64,000 nt of DNA from Paraspadella gotoi (taxonomy: Eukaryota; Chaetognatha), in the NCBI GenBank assembly GCA_051294375.1, contig CM119264.1:6965814-7029813 (forward strand). Direction: 5' to 3'. Below, in pieces: positions 11,114-22,303 of the stretch (its first letter is position 1; every line of letters starts with the position of its first letter). Under the pieces are notes generated by a model that saw nothing but the letters and a program-made list of their open reading frames with translations, searched no databases and was not told where the DNA came from. Position numbers and translations under genes: made by a program.

Positions 11114-11174
11114 AATCCCCACGACCCACACAATTCGACCACTAAAATCCCCACGACCCCCACAATTCGACCAC
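11114..11174 (+). repeat. 30-bp tandem duplication
   Basis: The unit AATCCCCACGACCC, followed by ACAATTCGACCACT, occurs twice in a row just upstream of the Ig2 exon. It is also present in copy 2 (about 24640-24700). Confidence 0.75.
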
Positions 11175-11212
11175 TCAATTTCTTCCACACCCCACCCCCC
11201 GCCCCTTTTAAG

Positions 11213-11448
11213 GTTTTCTCTCGCGGGAAACTCGCTCCTCGACTGGAGTGGGTCAAAGGCAACGCCATTTCCTCTGGAGAGAGCGGCATCTATGGCAACT
11301 ACACCATCAGCTCCTACTTGCTCCAGCCCCGCTACTCTGACCATCGCCAGCCGCTCTACTGTCGCGTTTCTCAGCTTCGCCACTGGAACTCGTCTATTCC
11401 GTTGCCCTTTTGCGGATATCACCATCTCAACGTTCAATTCCCACCCAG
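11213..11448 (+). CDS. IgSF gene exon: Ig domain 2 (copy 1, intact)
   Basis: The acceptor CCCCTTTTAAG ends at 11212 and the donor GTGAGT starts at 11449. The exon reads 78 codons plus two bases. It holds the core of an Ig fold: strand C with Trp (LEWVKG), strand E and F (NYTISSYLLQPRYSDHRQ, then PLYCRV, with D...YC spacing) and strand G (HLNVQFPP). N-glycosylation sequons NYT and NSS support an extracellular location. The two leftover bases fit the single leading base of exon 37212, giving a smooth Ig2-Ig3 linker (FPP-R-FFCPTSL). This is the best single exon in the window. The copy at 24738-24973 is frame-broken. Confidence 0.72.
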
Positions 11449-11449
11449 G

Positions 11450-11800
11450 TGAGTTTTTTCTTCTTTGACCTTACCTGTACTTCTTTTTTGCCGTACCGGC
11501 ATATTCTTTTTTTATCTTCACACAAACTCTAAAAACTCTACAAACTTATAAATTATACAGCAAGATAAAAAAAAATCCCCATAATGTTTGTAAATTTATG
11601 ATGTTAATATATTCTTCAGGCTTGAAATTTTCTCAATCAGAAACCAAGTCAATACGATTTGAGGAGTTTGACTTAAAAATTCCCAACTTTTCTATTAAAA
11701 CGTCGTCTTTAAAAATTTTAATTCTTTTTTCTTTTAACTAATAAATCTGAGGATAATTAATCCAGTCAAAGTCGGAATCGATCACTTCAACGAATGGATT
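11450..11800. other. AT-rich intron start
   Basis: No feature recognised. Near-identical to 24975-25330 in copy 2. Confidence 0.5.
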
Positions 11801-11881
11801 TAATTATCGATAATCGATTATCTAGTATCGCCTATCGGCTGCAATCTGCTTTGAGAGTTACAACGTCTTCAAAAAACGATT

Positions 11882-12003
<122 letters not shown>

Positions 12004-12123
12004 CGCTTTCCCACAGGGGTTAACAGAATGTCTCAATTTCTTCCACCCCATTGCATCGGTTCTCGACTCTTGACCCACTTTTCTCCCCTCCTCCTCCGAA
12101 TCCTTGAAATCCGCCCACACACA

Positions 12124-12448
12124 NNNNNNNNNNNNNNNNNNNNNNNNNNNNNNNNNNNNNNNNNNNNNNNNNNNNNNNNNNNNNNNNNNNNNNNNNNNNN
12201 NNNNNNNNNNNNNNNNNNNNNNNNNNNNNNNNNNNNNNNNNNNNNNNNNNNNNNNNNNNNNNNNNNNNNNNNNNNNNNNNNNNNNNNNNNNNNNNNNNNN
12301 NNNNNNNNNNNNNNNNNNNNNNNNNNNNNNNNNNNNNNNNNNNNNNNNNNNNNNNNNNNNNNNNNNNNNNNNNNNNNNNNNNNNNNNNNNNNNNNNNNNN
12401 NNNNNNNNNNNNNNNNNNNNNNNNNNNNNNNNNNNNNNNNNNNNNNNN
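12124..12448. other. Assembly gap
   Basis: 325 N. Copy 2 suggests the missing sequence is about 25622-25880, which includes another TC tract. Confidence 0.95.
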
Positions 12449-12537
12449 AAAAAAAGAAAGAGATTGGTGAGAAATAACAAGCGCAGCCTTGAATGACCTT
12501 TGGAGAGTCGAAGCCGGCTCTGAGGTGAGGTGGGCCA

Positions 12538-12573
<36 letters not shown>

Positions 12574-13236
12574 AAGGTGAGTTTCTGCAAGAAAGACGGC
12601 GTAAGATTGAACCAGGTGGACCAAAGTCACAATAGAAACGGAAATTAATTTTTATTTTGACATAAAATGCTTTTTCATAAAACCAAAAGCTAGAAAAAAT
12701 TTTTCAATGGAATGTACCCAACCTAGTGACATGGACAGACAACTTCACTAAATAAATACAATTTATCTTTTAGGAACGTTGATTTCATTGCATCAAAATT
12801 TTACAAATGGCCCTACTTCCAGAAATGAGATCAATTTCGTAAGTGATTCTTGACAGCATCGAGGGAAGGGAGAGAAAATTGATTCCAACTTTTCCCCGAT
12901 TTTGATGAAAAAGATTACAAATCTGGGCGACGCTTTGGAAACCCAAGAGTCAATGTCGGAACGAGTAACGAGTAACGCGACTACTTCATATTTAAAAAAA
13001 CATATTAGTTTTATAAAAATTGTAGACAACGAACGAAGAATTTAAAAATAATTTAAAAAAAAATCACAAATAAAAATGAAGCGGCGATTCCGTAGTAAAA
13101 GGCCTCACGCGGTCCTCGTTTCCCCAAAGGGAATTTCTCTTTCTCGTCCTTTGACCCGATCTTCCATTGGCCGGATTCTGTTCCCAGATTTTCGCTCCGT
13201 TTCATCGCTTTCGTCAATCGACCGACGGAAAGAGGC

Positions 13237-13251
13237 TTTTCTTTCTTTCTC

Positions 13252-13343
<92 letters not shown>

Positions 13344-13344
13344 A
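13237..13344 (+). repeat. (TTTC)n microsatellite, copy 1
   Basis: Tetranucleotide array. The copy-2 equivalent is 26688-26794, interrupted. Confidence 0.95.
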
Positions 13345-13763
13345 ATTATTTTCTATTTTTAACCCTAATGAAAAATACTAAAACTTTTGTATTAACCATT
13401 ATTATATTAAAAATTGAGAACATAAGAAAATTTCATTATAGATTTCAATCAAAGAAAAAAGCACGATAAAAATAAGGCGATTGAAAAAATGATTAATCAA
13501 TGAATACAAAAATGATTAATTCGATGGACGCGGATTTTTTTTTAATTGGGTTTCATTATCGATTCGCTATACGAGACATTCAATTCTCGCTCATTCCGCG
13601 TGGCGCGATGTGCCGTTGCGTAACGAGGTTTATGACGTGGTTAACATTAGTTAGTTCATATGTAATAATATGTATACAATATTCAATAATCAATACAGAT
13701 AATAAATCATTGTCGCGGTTCCATGCTCGATTTGACGTGGCCACTGGTTAAGCAGTCTTCGTT

Positions 13764-13820
13764 GTTGAAGCGACAAAGGCGACGTTGAAGGACTCTTTAA
13801 TTAGCCCCTCACCTGATGAC

Positions 13821-13877
<57 letters not shown>

Positions 13878-14039
13878 AGAGGCCGCGGCAGAGGCCGCGG
13901 TCGTGGCGGTAACAAGGATGACTTGGAAAACGATGAAAAAGACGACGACAACGACGACGATGACGATGACGATGACGAAGGTCGAAGCCTCGCATATTTT
14001 TCTATTTTCATATCGATTGCGATTTTTTTTTCTCGATAA
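13764..14039 (+). CDS. Gly/Asp-rich open frame (possible exon), copy 1
   Basis: The frame reads KATLKDSLISPSPDD, then a long poly-Gly run from (GGC)n, a GRGRGRGRGG stretch, NKDDLENDEKDDDNDD and a poly-Asp run. Both copies keep the Gly and Asp parts in one frame despite repeat-length changes. A possible acceptor (GGTTAAGCAG) lies at 13754-13763. The composition recalls RGG/acidic nuclear proteins, but trinucleotide repeats alone could give the same, and no family is recognised. Confidence 0.25.
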
Positions 14040-14520
14040 ATCTTGTTTCTCCGCTTTCTAACTTATTGATTAATTCCACGTAGTATATTAACCTTTGTTT
14101 ATAACTTAGTTACGTTTGAGAATGTTTACCCTATTTTTCACGTAGTCATGTCACCAATACACCGCTGGAAAATTTCTGATGAAATACCATAAGTGATCCC
14201 GATATTGCCGTAGATCAGTTGAATTACTTACTTTTGTATCGCCAGATCAGCTCGAATTTAAGCCTCTTCTCTCTACACTCTTAAACAATCAAAACAAAAT
14301 GATTTCTTGATATTTATATGCGTGAAAATCCGTCCGTCTTGGTTATAAACTTTGTTAAGATGTTGAAATGTCAACTGGCTAATAAAAGGCAAAATTTTTC
14401 TCGCGTCTGGTTTCAAAGGTTCGCCATTATGGCAACGTGAGGGATACTTGTGTCTAGACCGACTCCGTCAAATATAAGCAAGAACCACGGACGCACGGTT
14501 GTAATGAGCTGTTTAGCCTG
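14040..14520. other. Unique interval
   Basis: No feature recognised. Part of the duplicated segment. Confidence 0.4.
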
Positions 14521-14652
14521 CTAAGCCATTGAGACGAGGCTGCGGACGGACAGCAGTGAGGCAGCTTTAATTCTTGCTGCCACACCTTGTAAAGTGAGCT
14601 TCACTGCTTCAGCCTTGTCAATCATGTCTATTATGCGACTTTCTTCGATTCT
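14521..14652 (-). CDS. Candidate terminal exon on the minus strand, copy 1
   Basis: On the minus strand a T-rich tract ending CTCTCGAAG precedes an open frame of 43 codons and TAG. The residues are non-repetitive and alpha-helical in style (ESRIIDMIDKAEAVKLTLQG, then VAARIKAASLLSV). In copy 2 (27978-28106) three missing bases break it. Either a small gene lies inside the intron, or the frame is fortuitous. No family is recognised. Confidence 0.32.
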   Translation of the reverse strand, partial: RIEESRIIDMIDKAEAVKLTLQGVAARIKAASLLSVRSLVSMA

Positions 14653-14876
14653 CTTCGAGAGAAAAAAAAAGTCGTTAATTAGCTGATGAGTCGCGTCGTT
14701 TTTCGTTGTTGTTTTGTTTTTTCTCGTTGTTGTTGTTGTCGTCATGGGTTTATGACGTCAATTCCTCAATTAGGAAGACGAGTTACCTCGAGGCTCTGAG
14801 TTCGAAGGGGAGTTGTGGGCGAGGGACCCGTGAAGACTGACGTGCGTGCCGTGAGAAGGTGGGACAGGGATGGTGA

Positions 14877-15029
14877 GTGGTCATGCGCATGCGCATGCCC
14901 GTCGGAGGTGGATGCGTGATCGTGATCAGGTGCCTGGCAATGGTTTCGCCCGTCGGGTTTCTTGCGATGCCTGTGCCAGAAGGGATGCGTGCCTGGCTGA
15001 TGCACAAAAATGGAGTTGTGGGTAACCAG
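14877..15029 (+). CDS. Open frame ending at a good donor, copy 1
   Basis: A plus frame with CVIVIRCLAM and AWLMHKNGVVGNQ ends at a consensus-like donor (AACCAG then GTAACG). The Cys and Trp placement looks Ig-like. However, I see no acceptor in phase, and the IgSF exons on either side already join in phase without it. The copy-2 version has a one-base deletion. Alternative exon or chance. Confidence 0.2.
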
Positions 15030-15850
15030 GTAACGGGGTTAGCGCATCGCGTAAAGTTCGGAACCAACGTTAAAAAATCGGACGCTGTGGCAACACATTG
15101 ACTATCGCCACCCGCCGGAGTCTAACAACGCAGCACCCGTGGCGTAAGAGCCGGAATTCTCTCTTACCACCGAGTGGACTTGGGTTCGTTGGAGTCGTTA
15201 CAAGTAAGCGGGAAGGGACCTGTAGTGGTGGACTCCAGGCAGATCTGAAGTTCTGAAACTGGTAAATAACAGGCGGTAATTTGTCCGATTGTGTGGCACT
15301 AAAACCCTCTTCTTAATCTGTCCCTAAAATCGAAAATTTTCAAATCAACGTCATTACCATTTTTTTTTTTCGCATTCCCAAATTATTTTTTTTCTTCCAT
15401 CGAATCCATTTTCATTCTTCATCCTTTCGCGTTCGAGTTCAACTTCCGGTTAACGCGTTCGCGCCCAAAATTTCGCGCCGGAGGTGGCGAGGTAAAACAA
15501 ACGGGTCATGCACCGCGGAGCATCATAGCCCTAGTTTTTTGGGAAAAACATGGGGGTGGGAAGAAGTTGGAAACTTTGGAGGTGACTTGAGTTTCTAAAA
15601 ATAAAACTTGGAATTTCGAGGAAGATTTTTTAAAGCTTTTTAAGATTCAGTTTTTCTTGTGCCTCAACGCGTTTAATTTCGTGAGTAATGTCGGAAATAG
15701 TTATTATGCTGAATTCAAGAAGTCCTTTGTTAGTATAAGTTTTACGAGTCAACCAGAAATTTCGCAAAGATTAAAGGAAAAAAATGGACTAAGAATGAAA
15801 ACCTTCCGCTGGAATTTTCTCATCACGGTCGAGAGAAATAATTCGTTCGG
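15030..15850. other. Interval with several competing short frames
   Basis: Around 15100-15250 all three plus frames give protein-like strings and a donor-like GTAAGC. I could not choose one. Copy 2 differs by several indels. Confidence 0.3.
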
Positions 15851-15853
15851 CAT

Positions 15854-16001
15854 CAGTGAATTAAAAATTCACGAGATTATATTCAGGGATCAGTGAACTC
15901 GAAATTCACCAGATTATATTCAGGGATCAGTGAATTCGAAATTCACCAGATTATATTCAGGGATCTGTGAATTCGAAATTCACCAGATTATATTCAGGGA
16001 T
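15854..16001 (+). repeat. 37-bp minisatellite, four units
   Basis: Unit AGTGAATTCGAAATTCAC, then CAGATTATATTCAGGGATC, repeated four times. Each unit has an internal near-palindrome (GTGAATTCGAAATTCAC). Copy 2 (29276-29386) has three units. Confidence 0.92.
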
Positions 16002-16312
16002 TTGAGAAAACAAAGACTGAATTTTGATTCGCGATGAGTCGAATTAGGAATTCGGGCTTTCAGTCTTTCCTTTGTTTTTTCTTTTCTTTTTTAAAAATAT
16101 TTTTCTTCTTAATTTTTGTTTCGAAACTCGGACGGATTGTTTATCTTCTCGGCTTCCTTCCTCATTCCAGCGAAGTTGGGTTAATTTTTGCGAAAACAAA
16201 TTTTTCCAGACGAGGCGGAGAGAGAGAGAGAGAGAGAAGATCACCGGAACGAAATTTCCAATCGTTTTTGGCCAGGAAAAAAACTACATTTTTTTCCTTC
16301 ACAATGACGCTT

Positions 16313-16344
<32 letters not shown>

Positions 16345-16479
16345 GCTTCTTCTCTACCCTCTTAGCAACAAAAAAGTGAGAGGAAAGTCGGGAATTCCTT
16401 TAACGACTCTGTTGAACGCTCGCCATTTTCTTCCCCTTTTCCCTTTTTTCCCCGCTCATGCCGCGCTCGAAGGAAATGG

Positions 16480-16690
16480 TTTTCAACCGCCGTCCCGCCA
16501 GAGGGATAGCGACGACGACGACGACGACAGCGACTCCAGGGCTGAGCGGCGAAAAGAAGACAAAGCGCAATAAAAAAATCATTAGCGGCGGAGATTGAGT
16601 TTCTGACCGACGACCGGCGACGCCCTCTCTCCCTCATTCCCCTTTTTCACCCTCGCGCGTCACCGTCTGTAATTCGTCGAGGGGTGAAGA
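16480..16690 (+). CDS. Asp/Ser-rich candidate coding stretch
   Basis: The frame reads RQRDSDDDDDDSDSRAERRK. At 16573 this copy ends in TAA. In the inverted copy (32351-32536, minus) one extra A lets the frame run on as SAIKKSLAAEIEFLTDD to a gap. The acidic-serine run is a (GAC)n product, but the flanking residues look genuine. Could be an exon of a nuclear protein. Low confidence. Confidence 0.27.
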
Positions 16691-17415
16691 GGGTGGGGGG
16701 GGGGCGAATTAATGAATAGAAAGAACGAATCGACTGAACTTCGAGTCCAATTTCAGCGAAACACTAGAAGGTTCAAGTAAAAATGGTCGAGTTATAGAAT
16801 GAACGAATGACTGAGAGATATGAACATTAGACTATGAAACAAGAGTTTGAAACAACTAAGGACAATGAAAGTCGGATCGGATCGGGTTGAATAGAGTTAG
16901 AATGTGAAGCTTTGAAGGTGATATAAAAAGCTAATAAATAATTGAACTTACAAACAAGAGAAAGAGGATCGAATTGACGACTGAGACGCGGAAGAAATTG
17001 ATTCTATTTTTGTCCATTTTTTATCTGCAGAAAATGGAAAGGATGTTTTTCGGTGAAGAATCGATTTGCGTGGCGGCGATGGCATTATTCTCACTTTTGC
17101 CATCCAAGCGACTACGATTGTGCCGCTTCGCCATCTTTTCCTCGCGTTTGTCCCACATCGCCATTCATTTCGCCCACGAGGATTGTAGTCATTGTACTTA
17201 CAATACTTACAATGTATTCGCAATTGTACCAAACAAGCGTAAGTGCTCGAAACGATTTTGTATCCGCGCGTTCTCGATAATTTACCGCCTTGCCATATTT
17301 TTGCCACATTATCCGATGACTCGATACCATTTTCCACGAGACTTTTCGATGTTCACCAATTCCTTCGCTTTCAATTCGTTTACATATTTTTCTTCAAAAT
17401 TTTTCAGATTTCCGT

Positions 17416-17521
17416 GACGCCACTTGAAGCCCTGAAGGCCGTTTATGCCCTTGAAGCCCTTAAGGCCGTTGATGCCCTTGAAGCCCTTAATATCCTTGTC
17501 CATGACGCTCTTGACGCCCTT
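17416..17521 (-). repeat. Degenerate 9-bp-periodic repeat encoding collagen-like Gly-X-Y
   Basis: On the minus strand the triplets read GVK, IKG, FKG, ING, LKG, that is, glycine every third residue over about 35 codons. The inverted copy is at 31604-31710 on the plus strand. Either a collagen-like exon fragment or a minisatellite built on GGCNTCAAG. Confidence 0.5.
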
Positions 17522-17599
17522 GACGCCCGAGATCCGAGGCTAAATGATTTTCGACTTTCTTGTCTCTTCCTAATTTTCCTTTTTAGAATCTCTGGCTTC

Positions 17600-17672
17600 T
17601 ATTCTATTCTATTCTATTCTATTCTATTCTATTCTATTCTATTCTATTCTATTCTATTCTATACTATACTAT
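17600..17672 (+). repeat. (TATTC)n microsatellite
   Basis: Pentanucleotide array. The inverted copy is at 31461-31533. Confidence 0.95.
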
Positions 17673-17853
17673 TTCAATTCCTCCAATCTCTATTCACGAC
17701 AAAAAACGACACTTTTTTCCCAGCGATATCGCAAAGAATAATAATGCTTTTACGCAATGTGCGTTCCTATTTTTTTTACGCAAAATACAATACTAAAAAA
17801 ACTTGCGAAAATTCAACGTCTAAACCTCATCTTGCATTGCTTCTTCCATCAAA

Positions 17854-17855
<2 letters not shown>

Positions 17856-17914
<59 letters not shown>
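17856..17914 (+). repeat. (GTC)n microsatellite
   Basis: About 19 units, with the inverted copy (GAC)n at 31219-31277. It translates as poly-Ser, poly-Val or poly-Arg by frame. Confidence 0.95.
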
Positions 17915-18164
17915 TAAAAGTTTATCAGTCGAAAAATTGGACGCCGGAGAAAAAACAAACGATAAAACGGCGACCGGAACTTCGGACGAGAATCGCCGGG
18001 AAAATGGAAAATTCCGGCGACACGGCGGTCGCTTCAGTGGCGGCGGCTGCAGCAGCAGTAGCGGCCGCAGCGGCGCGGATGACAGTGTGACCGTGGAAAA
18101 GTGGCGACGACGATAAAATAAGAAAGGAAGGTTTTGGGGAGTGATAAAACGGATAAGTTATGAC

Positions 18165-18168
<4 letters not shown>

Positions 18169-18245
<77 letters not shown>
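18169..18245 (+). repeat. (GA)n microsatellite
   Basis: Pure GA array. The inverted copy is at 30887-30963. Confidence 0.95.
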
Positions 18246-18248
<3 letters not shown>

Positions 18249-18249
18249 T

Positions 18250-18655
18250 TCTTGCCTATTTTCCTCTCCTCCTCTCTTCTCTCCTCTCTCCTTTGCTCCT
18301 CTTTCCTCTCCTCTCCTTCCTCCCTCTCTTCATCTTCTCCTTTACCTTCCTATCTCCTCTTTCCTTTCTTCCTTCCTCCCTCTCCTCATCTCTTCTTCCC
18401 TTTCCTCCTTTCTCCCCCACCTCATCTCCTCTTTCTTTTCCTCCTTCCTCCCTCTCCTCATCTCCTCTTCCTTCCTCCTTCCTCCCCCTCCTCATCTCCT
18501 CATCTCTTCTTTCCTTTCTTTCTTCCTCTCCTCTCATTTATTCTTTTCTTTCCTCCTTCCTCCCTCTCCTCATCTTCTCTTCTCGTCTTCCCTTTCCTCC
18601 TTCCTCCCCTCTTTTCCTCCATTTCCTTTGTTCCTCTTTCCTCCTATTTTTTATT
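18250..18655 (+). repeat. Pyrimidine-rich minisatellite
   Basis: Degenerate repeats of roughly 45 bp built on TTCCTCCTTCCTCC, then CTCTCCTCATCTC. Inverted copies lie at 30485-30875 and 20195-20320. Confidence 0.8.
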
Positions 18656-18779
18656 TTAACCCAACGATGTTAGCGGAGGAAAACAAGTTTCGACTTAATG
18701 ATGAGAGATGAGTACAGCGGCCCAAAGTGAGACTTATAAAAAAAAATAAAAAAAATAATAAAAAAAAATATTTTCGACG

Positions 18780-18952
18780 AAACGATTAAGACGTCTGCAC
18801 CCAAGAGGAGAGGGCGACGACGACGACGACTACGACGATGACGACGGCGACGACGACGACGAGACGGCGATAGCGAAATGACGACGACGAAAGCGACGAC
18901 TGGGGCCAAAAGCAATTTGCATTTAAAAGTCGGTTGCAGACCATCAAGATCT

Positions 18953-18988
<36 letters not shown>

Positions 18989-19057
18989 GCGTCATCTCTC
19001 TCGCGTCAAAATCTTCAACGGCGGCGTCTTCGACGATGACGGGCGCCATTTTTTTTC
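18780..19057 (-). CDS. Candidate first exon, MAPVIVED-type, copy in segment C
   Basis: Minus-strand ATG in a good context (AAAAATGGCGCCC). It encodes MAPVIVEDAAVEDFDAR and then enters a (GAC)n run. In this copy and at 30083 the spacing GCGAGAGAGATGACG puts the repeat in the Thr frame. In the copy at 19813 it is in the Asp frame. Confidence 0.3.
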
Positions 19058-19199
19058 GATGAAGTTTTAAACGGCCGATGGAGGCGTGAGAAGTTGGAGG
19101 GAGATATTCTACGAAAGTTCCAAACAGATGTCGCCATCCTTCATCCTTTCTACCTCCGCCCTCCTCTTTCTTTCCTCCCATTTTTGGGTCGAAGAGAGA

Positions 19200-19322
19200 C
19201 ATGACCCCGACGGAAACGGAACCCTTCATTTCCTCACCCGTTGACCTCCTGACCCAAAGAGGAAACCCTTACCCTCCAAACTGCGACTTCGGTTTGTTTC
19301 CCTCATTCCCTTATTTTCTTTT
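19200..19322 (-). repeat. Palindrome arm next to gap
   Basis: Reverse complement of 19546-19680. Together with the TC tract and the gap it makes a perfect-looking fold-back centred on the 25-N run. Confidence 0.85.
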
Positions 19323-19374
19323 TCTCTCTCTCTCTCTCTCTCTCTTTTTCTCTCTTCTCTCTTCTCTCTCTCTT

Positions 19375-19430
<56 letters not shown>

Positions 19431-19449
19431 TCTCTCTCTTTCTCTTTCT

Positions 19450-19510
<61 letters not shown>

Positions 19511-19535
19511 NNNNNNNNNNNNNNNNNNNNNNNNN
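19323..19535 (+). repeat. (TC)n tract running into a 25-N gap
   Basis: Interrupted TC array to 19510, then 25 N. It is the reverse complement of the GA tract 29603-29820. Confidence 0.95.
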
Positions 19536-19983
19536 AGAAAAGGAAAATAAGGAAAATGAGGGAAACAAACCGAAGTCGCAGTTTGGAGGGTAAGGGTTTC
19601 CTCTTTGGGTCAGGAGGTCAACGGGTGAGGAAATGAAGGGGTTCCGTTTCCGTCGGGGTCATGTCTCTCTTCGACCCAAAAATGGGAGGAAAGAAAGAGG
19701 AGGGGCGGAGGTAGAAAGGATGAAGGATGGCGACATCTGTTGGAAACTTTCGTAGAATATCTCCCTCCAACTCTCACGCCTCCATCGGCCGTTAAAACTT
19801 CATCGAAAAAAAATGGCGCCCGTCATCGTCGAAGACGCCGCCGTTGAAGATTTTGACGCGAGAGATGACGCCGGCGACGACGACGACGACGACGACGACG
19901 AAGATCTTGATGGTCCGCAACCGACTTTTAAATGCAAATTGCTTTGGCCCCCAGTCGTCGCTTTCGTCGTCGTCATTTCGCTA

Positions 19984-20030
<47 letters not shown>

Positions 20031-20838
20031 GTCGCCCTCTCCTCTTGGTTGCAGACGTCTTAATCGTTTCCGTCGAAAATATTTTTTTTTATTATTTTTT
20101 TTATTTTTTTTTATAAGTCTCACTTTGGGCCGCTGTACTCATCTCTCATCATTAAGTCGAAACTTGTTTTCCTCCGCTAAACATCGTTGGGTTAAAATAA
20201 AAATAGGAGGAAAGAGGAACAAAGGAAATGGAGGAAAAGAGAGGGAGGAAGGAGGAAAGGGAAGACGAGAAGAGGAGATGAGGAGAGGGAGGAAGGAGGA
20301 AAGAAAAGAATAAATGAGAGNNNNNNNNNNNNNNNNNNNNNNNNNNNNNNNNNNNNNNNNNNNNNNNNNNNNNNNNNNNNNNNNNNNNNNNNNNNNNNNN
20401 NNNNNNNNNNNNNNNNNNNNNNNNNNNNNNNNNNNNNNNNNNNNNNNNNNNNNNNNNNNNNNNNNNNNNNNNNNNNNNNNNNNNNNNNNNNNNNNNNNNN
20501 NNNNNNNNNNNNNNNNNNNNNNNNNNNNNNNNNNNNNNNNNNNNNNNNNNNNNNNNNNNNNNNNNNNNNNNNNNNNNNNNNNNNNNNNNNNNNNNNNNNN
20601 NNNNNNNNNNNNNNNNNNNNNNNNNNNNNNNNNNNNNNNNNNNNNNNNNNNNNNNNNNNNNNNNNNNNNNNNNNNNNNNNNNNNNNNNNNNNNNNNNNNN
20701 NNNNNNNNNNNNNNNNNCGACCGCCGCTGTCGCCGGAATTTTCCATTTTCCCGGCGATTCTCGGTCCGAAGTTCCGGTCGCCGTTTTATCGTTTGTTTTT
20801 TCTCCGGCGTCCAATTTTTTCCGACTGATAAACTTTTA

Positions 20839-20874
<36 letters not shown>
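19536..20874 (-). repeat. Partial inverted copy of segment C
   Basis: Matches the reverse complement of 17900-19300, with an internal gap of 397 N (20321-20717), and ends at a 25-N gap (20875-20899). Confidence 0.85.
19813..20085 (+). CDS. Candidate first exon with acidic run and membrane segment
   Basis: The ATG lies in AAAATGGCGCCC. The product reads MAPVIVEDAAVEDFDAR, an Asp run, EDLDG, then PTFKCKLLWPPVVAFVVVIS, a plausible membrane helix, followed by a Ser run from (TCG)n. This copy keeps one frame from ATG through the helix. The other two copies have two extra bases before the repeat and shift frame. No donor is certain. An unknown acidic type II membrane protein is possible. Confidence 0.33.
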
Positions 20875-21402
20875 NNNNNNNNNNNNNNNNNNNNNNNNNA
20901 AATATTTTGACGTTGTTTACAAAGTTTGCGCGGAACAATTGAGGCCCCATTGTCGCTCGTTCTGGATTGGAATCAGTTTTTATTCTTTATGCCAATCTGT
21001 TTCTCTCTCTTGTTTTTTTTTCAAGCTGATACTTGTTGTGTATGCCACTCGTCTTTCTGCTTCTGTCAATAATGTTTTTTTTTCGTCTTTATACTTTTTA
21101 TTTTTAAGAAAAGCGAGCAAACTCTCTCTCTCTCTCTCTTCTCTCTCTCTTCTCTCTCTCTCTCTCTCTCTCTCTCGTAGTAACCTTATAGTTCCTTCTT
21201 GCAGAGGGTACCTTGGTCAATGTTCAACCTATCTATCTATCTAGCTATCTCGCTCTCTCTATCTCTCTCTCTCTCTTCCCATTATTCGGTGTTAGAAACC
21301 TTCCCAAGTTTCAAGTATCGACAGTATCCATAATTTCACGCCTTGACTTGAAAACGGCGTTCCCCTTCGGTGACGTAAATTCTCACAGCCAAAAGCTCGA
21401 CG

Positions 21403-21404
<2 letters not shown>

Positions 21405-21496
<92 letters not shown>

Positions 21497-21501
21497 TCTC
21501 T
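21405..21501 (+). repeat. (TC)n microsatellite, copy 2
   Basis: About 26 bp shorter than the copy-1 array at 9267-9389. Confidence 0.95.
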
Positions 21502-21546
21502 TTTCCGGTCGATGGAAAACTTTTTGTCTGAAAATTCTGGCTTCAG

Positions 21547-21882
21547 GGATTCAAGGAAAGACCCCGACGAGACGACAGAATCGACTGCGACAACGACGAC
21601 AACAATGACGACGACGACGACGACGACGACAATGACGACGACGACGCCCCCTCCAAACCGGAGTCCCAAACGGACGCGAGAGTTGAAAAATCGTTTGAGA
21701 CGAGCGCGACTTTTTCTTTGGCGAAGGCAGAATATTTCTCGATGCTCACGAAGCTAAACTCGAGTCATGAAATAAAACATGGAGCTGTTGTCCTGTTGAG
21801 TGGAGACAAAGAATCTGTAATGAGTGGGAAAAAAAAACTAATGCAAATGAAACGTAATTATTGGGTGGCAAAGTGGGAATGA
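21547..21882 (+). CDS. Asp-rich candidate exon with C-terminal domain, copy 2
   Basis: The acceptor-like CTGGCTTCAG follows a long TC tract and is followed by 111 open codons to TGA. The frame has a (GAC)n Asp/Asn run, then non-repetitive residues: APSKPESQTDARVEKSFETS, LAKAEYFSMLTKLNSSHEIK, HGAVVLLSGDKESVMSGK and a basic end. Copy 1 is broken by three or more one-base changes. It reads like a terminal exon, but I cannot name a family. A competing frame starting [10 protein letters not shown] overlaps the first third. Confidence 0.38.
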   Translation, partial: GFKERPRRDDRIDCDNDDNNDDDDDDDDNDDDDAPSKPESQTDARVEKSFETSATFSLAKAEYFSMLTKLNSSHEIKHGAVVLLSGDKESVMSGKKKLMQMKRNYWVAKWE

Positions 21883-22268
21883 AAAAAAAAATCCTAAGTT
21901 TAACTTGAAAGGAAAATTGGGCGGAAAATGATTGAAAAGATGAAAAACACTTGAAGGAAAGAGTTAGGCTTAAAAAATGCCAGATGATAATCGGGAACTC
22001 TTATTTAAAAAATACAAAAATCTAAAGACTGAGGATCGAAAATATTTTGGATTTTCTTATACTATAAAACTTTATGTTTATAAAAACCTTTTTACTTTTT
22101 ATCATCCTTCTGCTATAAAAACTTGTTTCTTTGTTTTTTCCTCTCAATTTGCTTGCAGATCTACACAAGGTTTTATTACGACATTTCTATTTGCATTTCG
22201 CCTGAGTTTTCTGCAATCGATTCGGTTGTAAGGAAAGTAAAAGAGCAAATCTTTCGGATAATAAAAGC

Positions 22269-22303
<35 letters not shown>

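Larger units (their letters stand above)
16235..19510 (+). repeat. Segment C, forward orientation
   Basis: The reverse complement of this stretch is at 29600-32813 and, in part, at 19536-20874. Both ends lie in GA or TC tracts. See the inversion finding. Confidence 0.85.

Noticed and set aside
12772-12850. Micro-exon between TTATCTTTTAG and GTAAGTG
   Set aside because: Good-looking splice sites, but no frame joins the neighbouring exons without a stop.
13816-14061. Poly-Ala frame over (GGC)n
   Set aside because: Same repeat in another frame. The Gly/Asp frame has better flanks, and even that is uncertain.
14760-14820. tRNA-like GAGTTCGAA segment
   Set aside because: The T-stem does not pair and no A box lies at the correct distance.
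14766-15067. His-rich minus-strand ORF (ASTSDGHAHAHDH)
   Set aside because: The His run comes from an ATGCGC repeat, and copy 2 breaks the frame.
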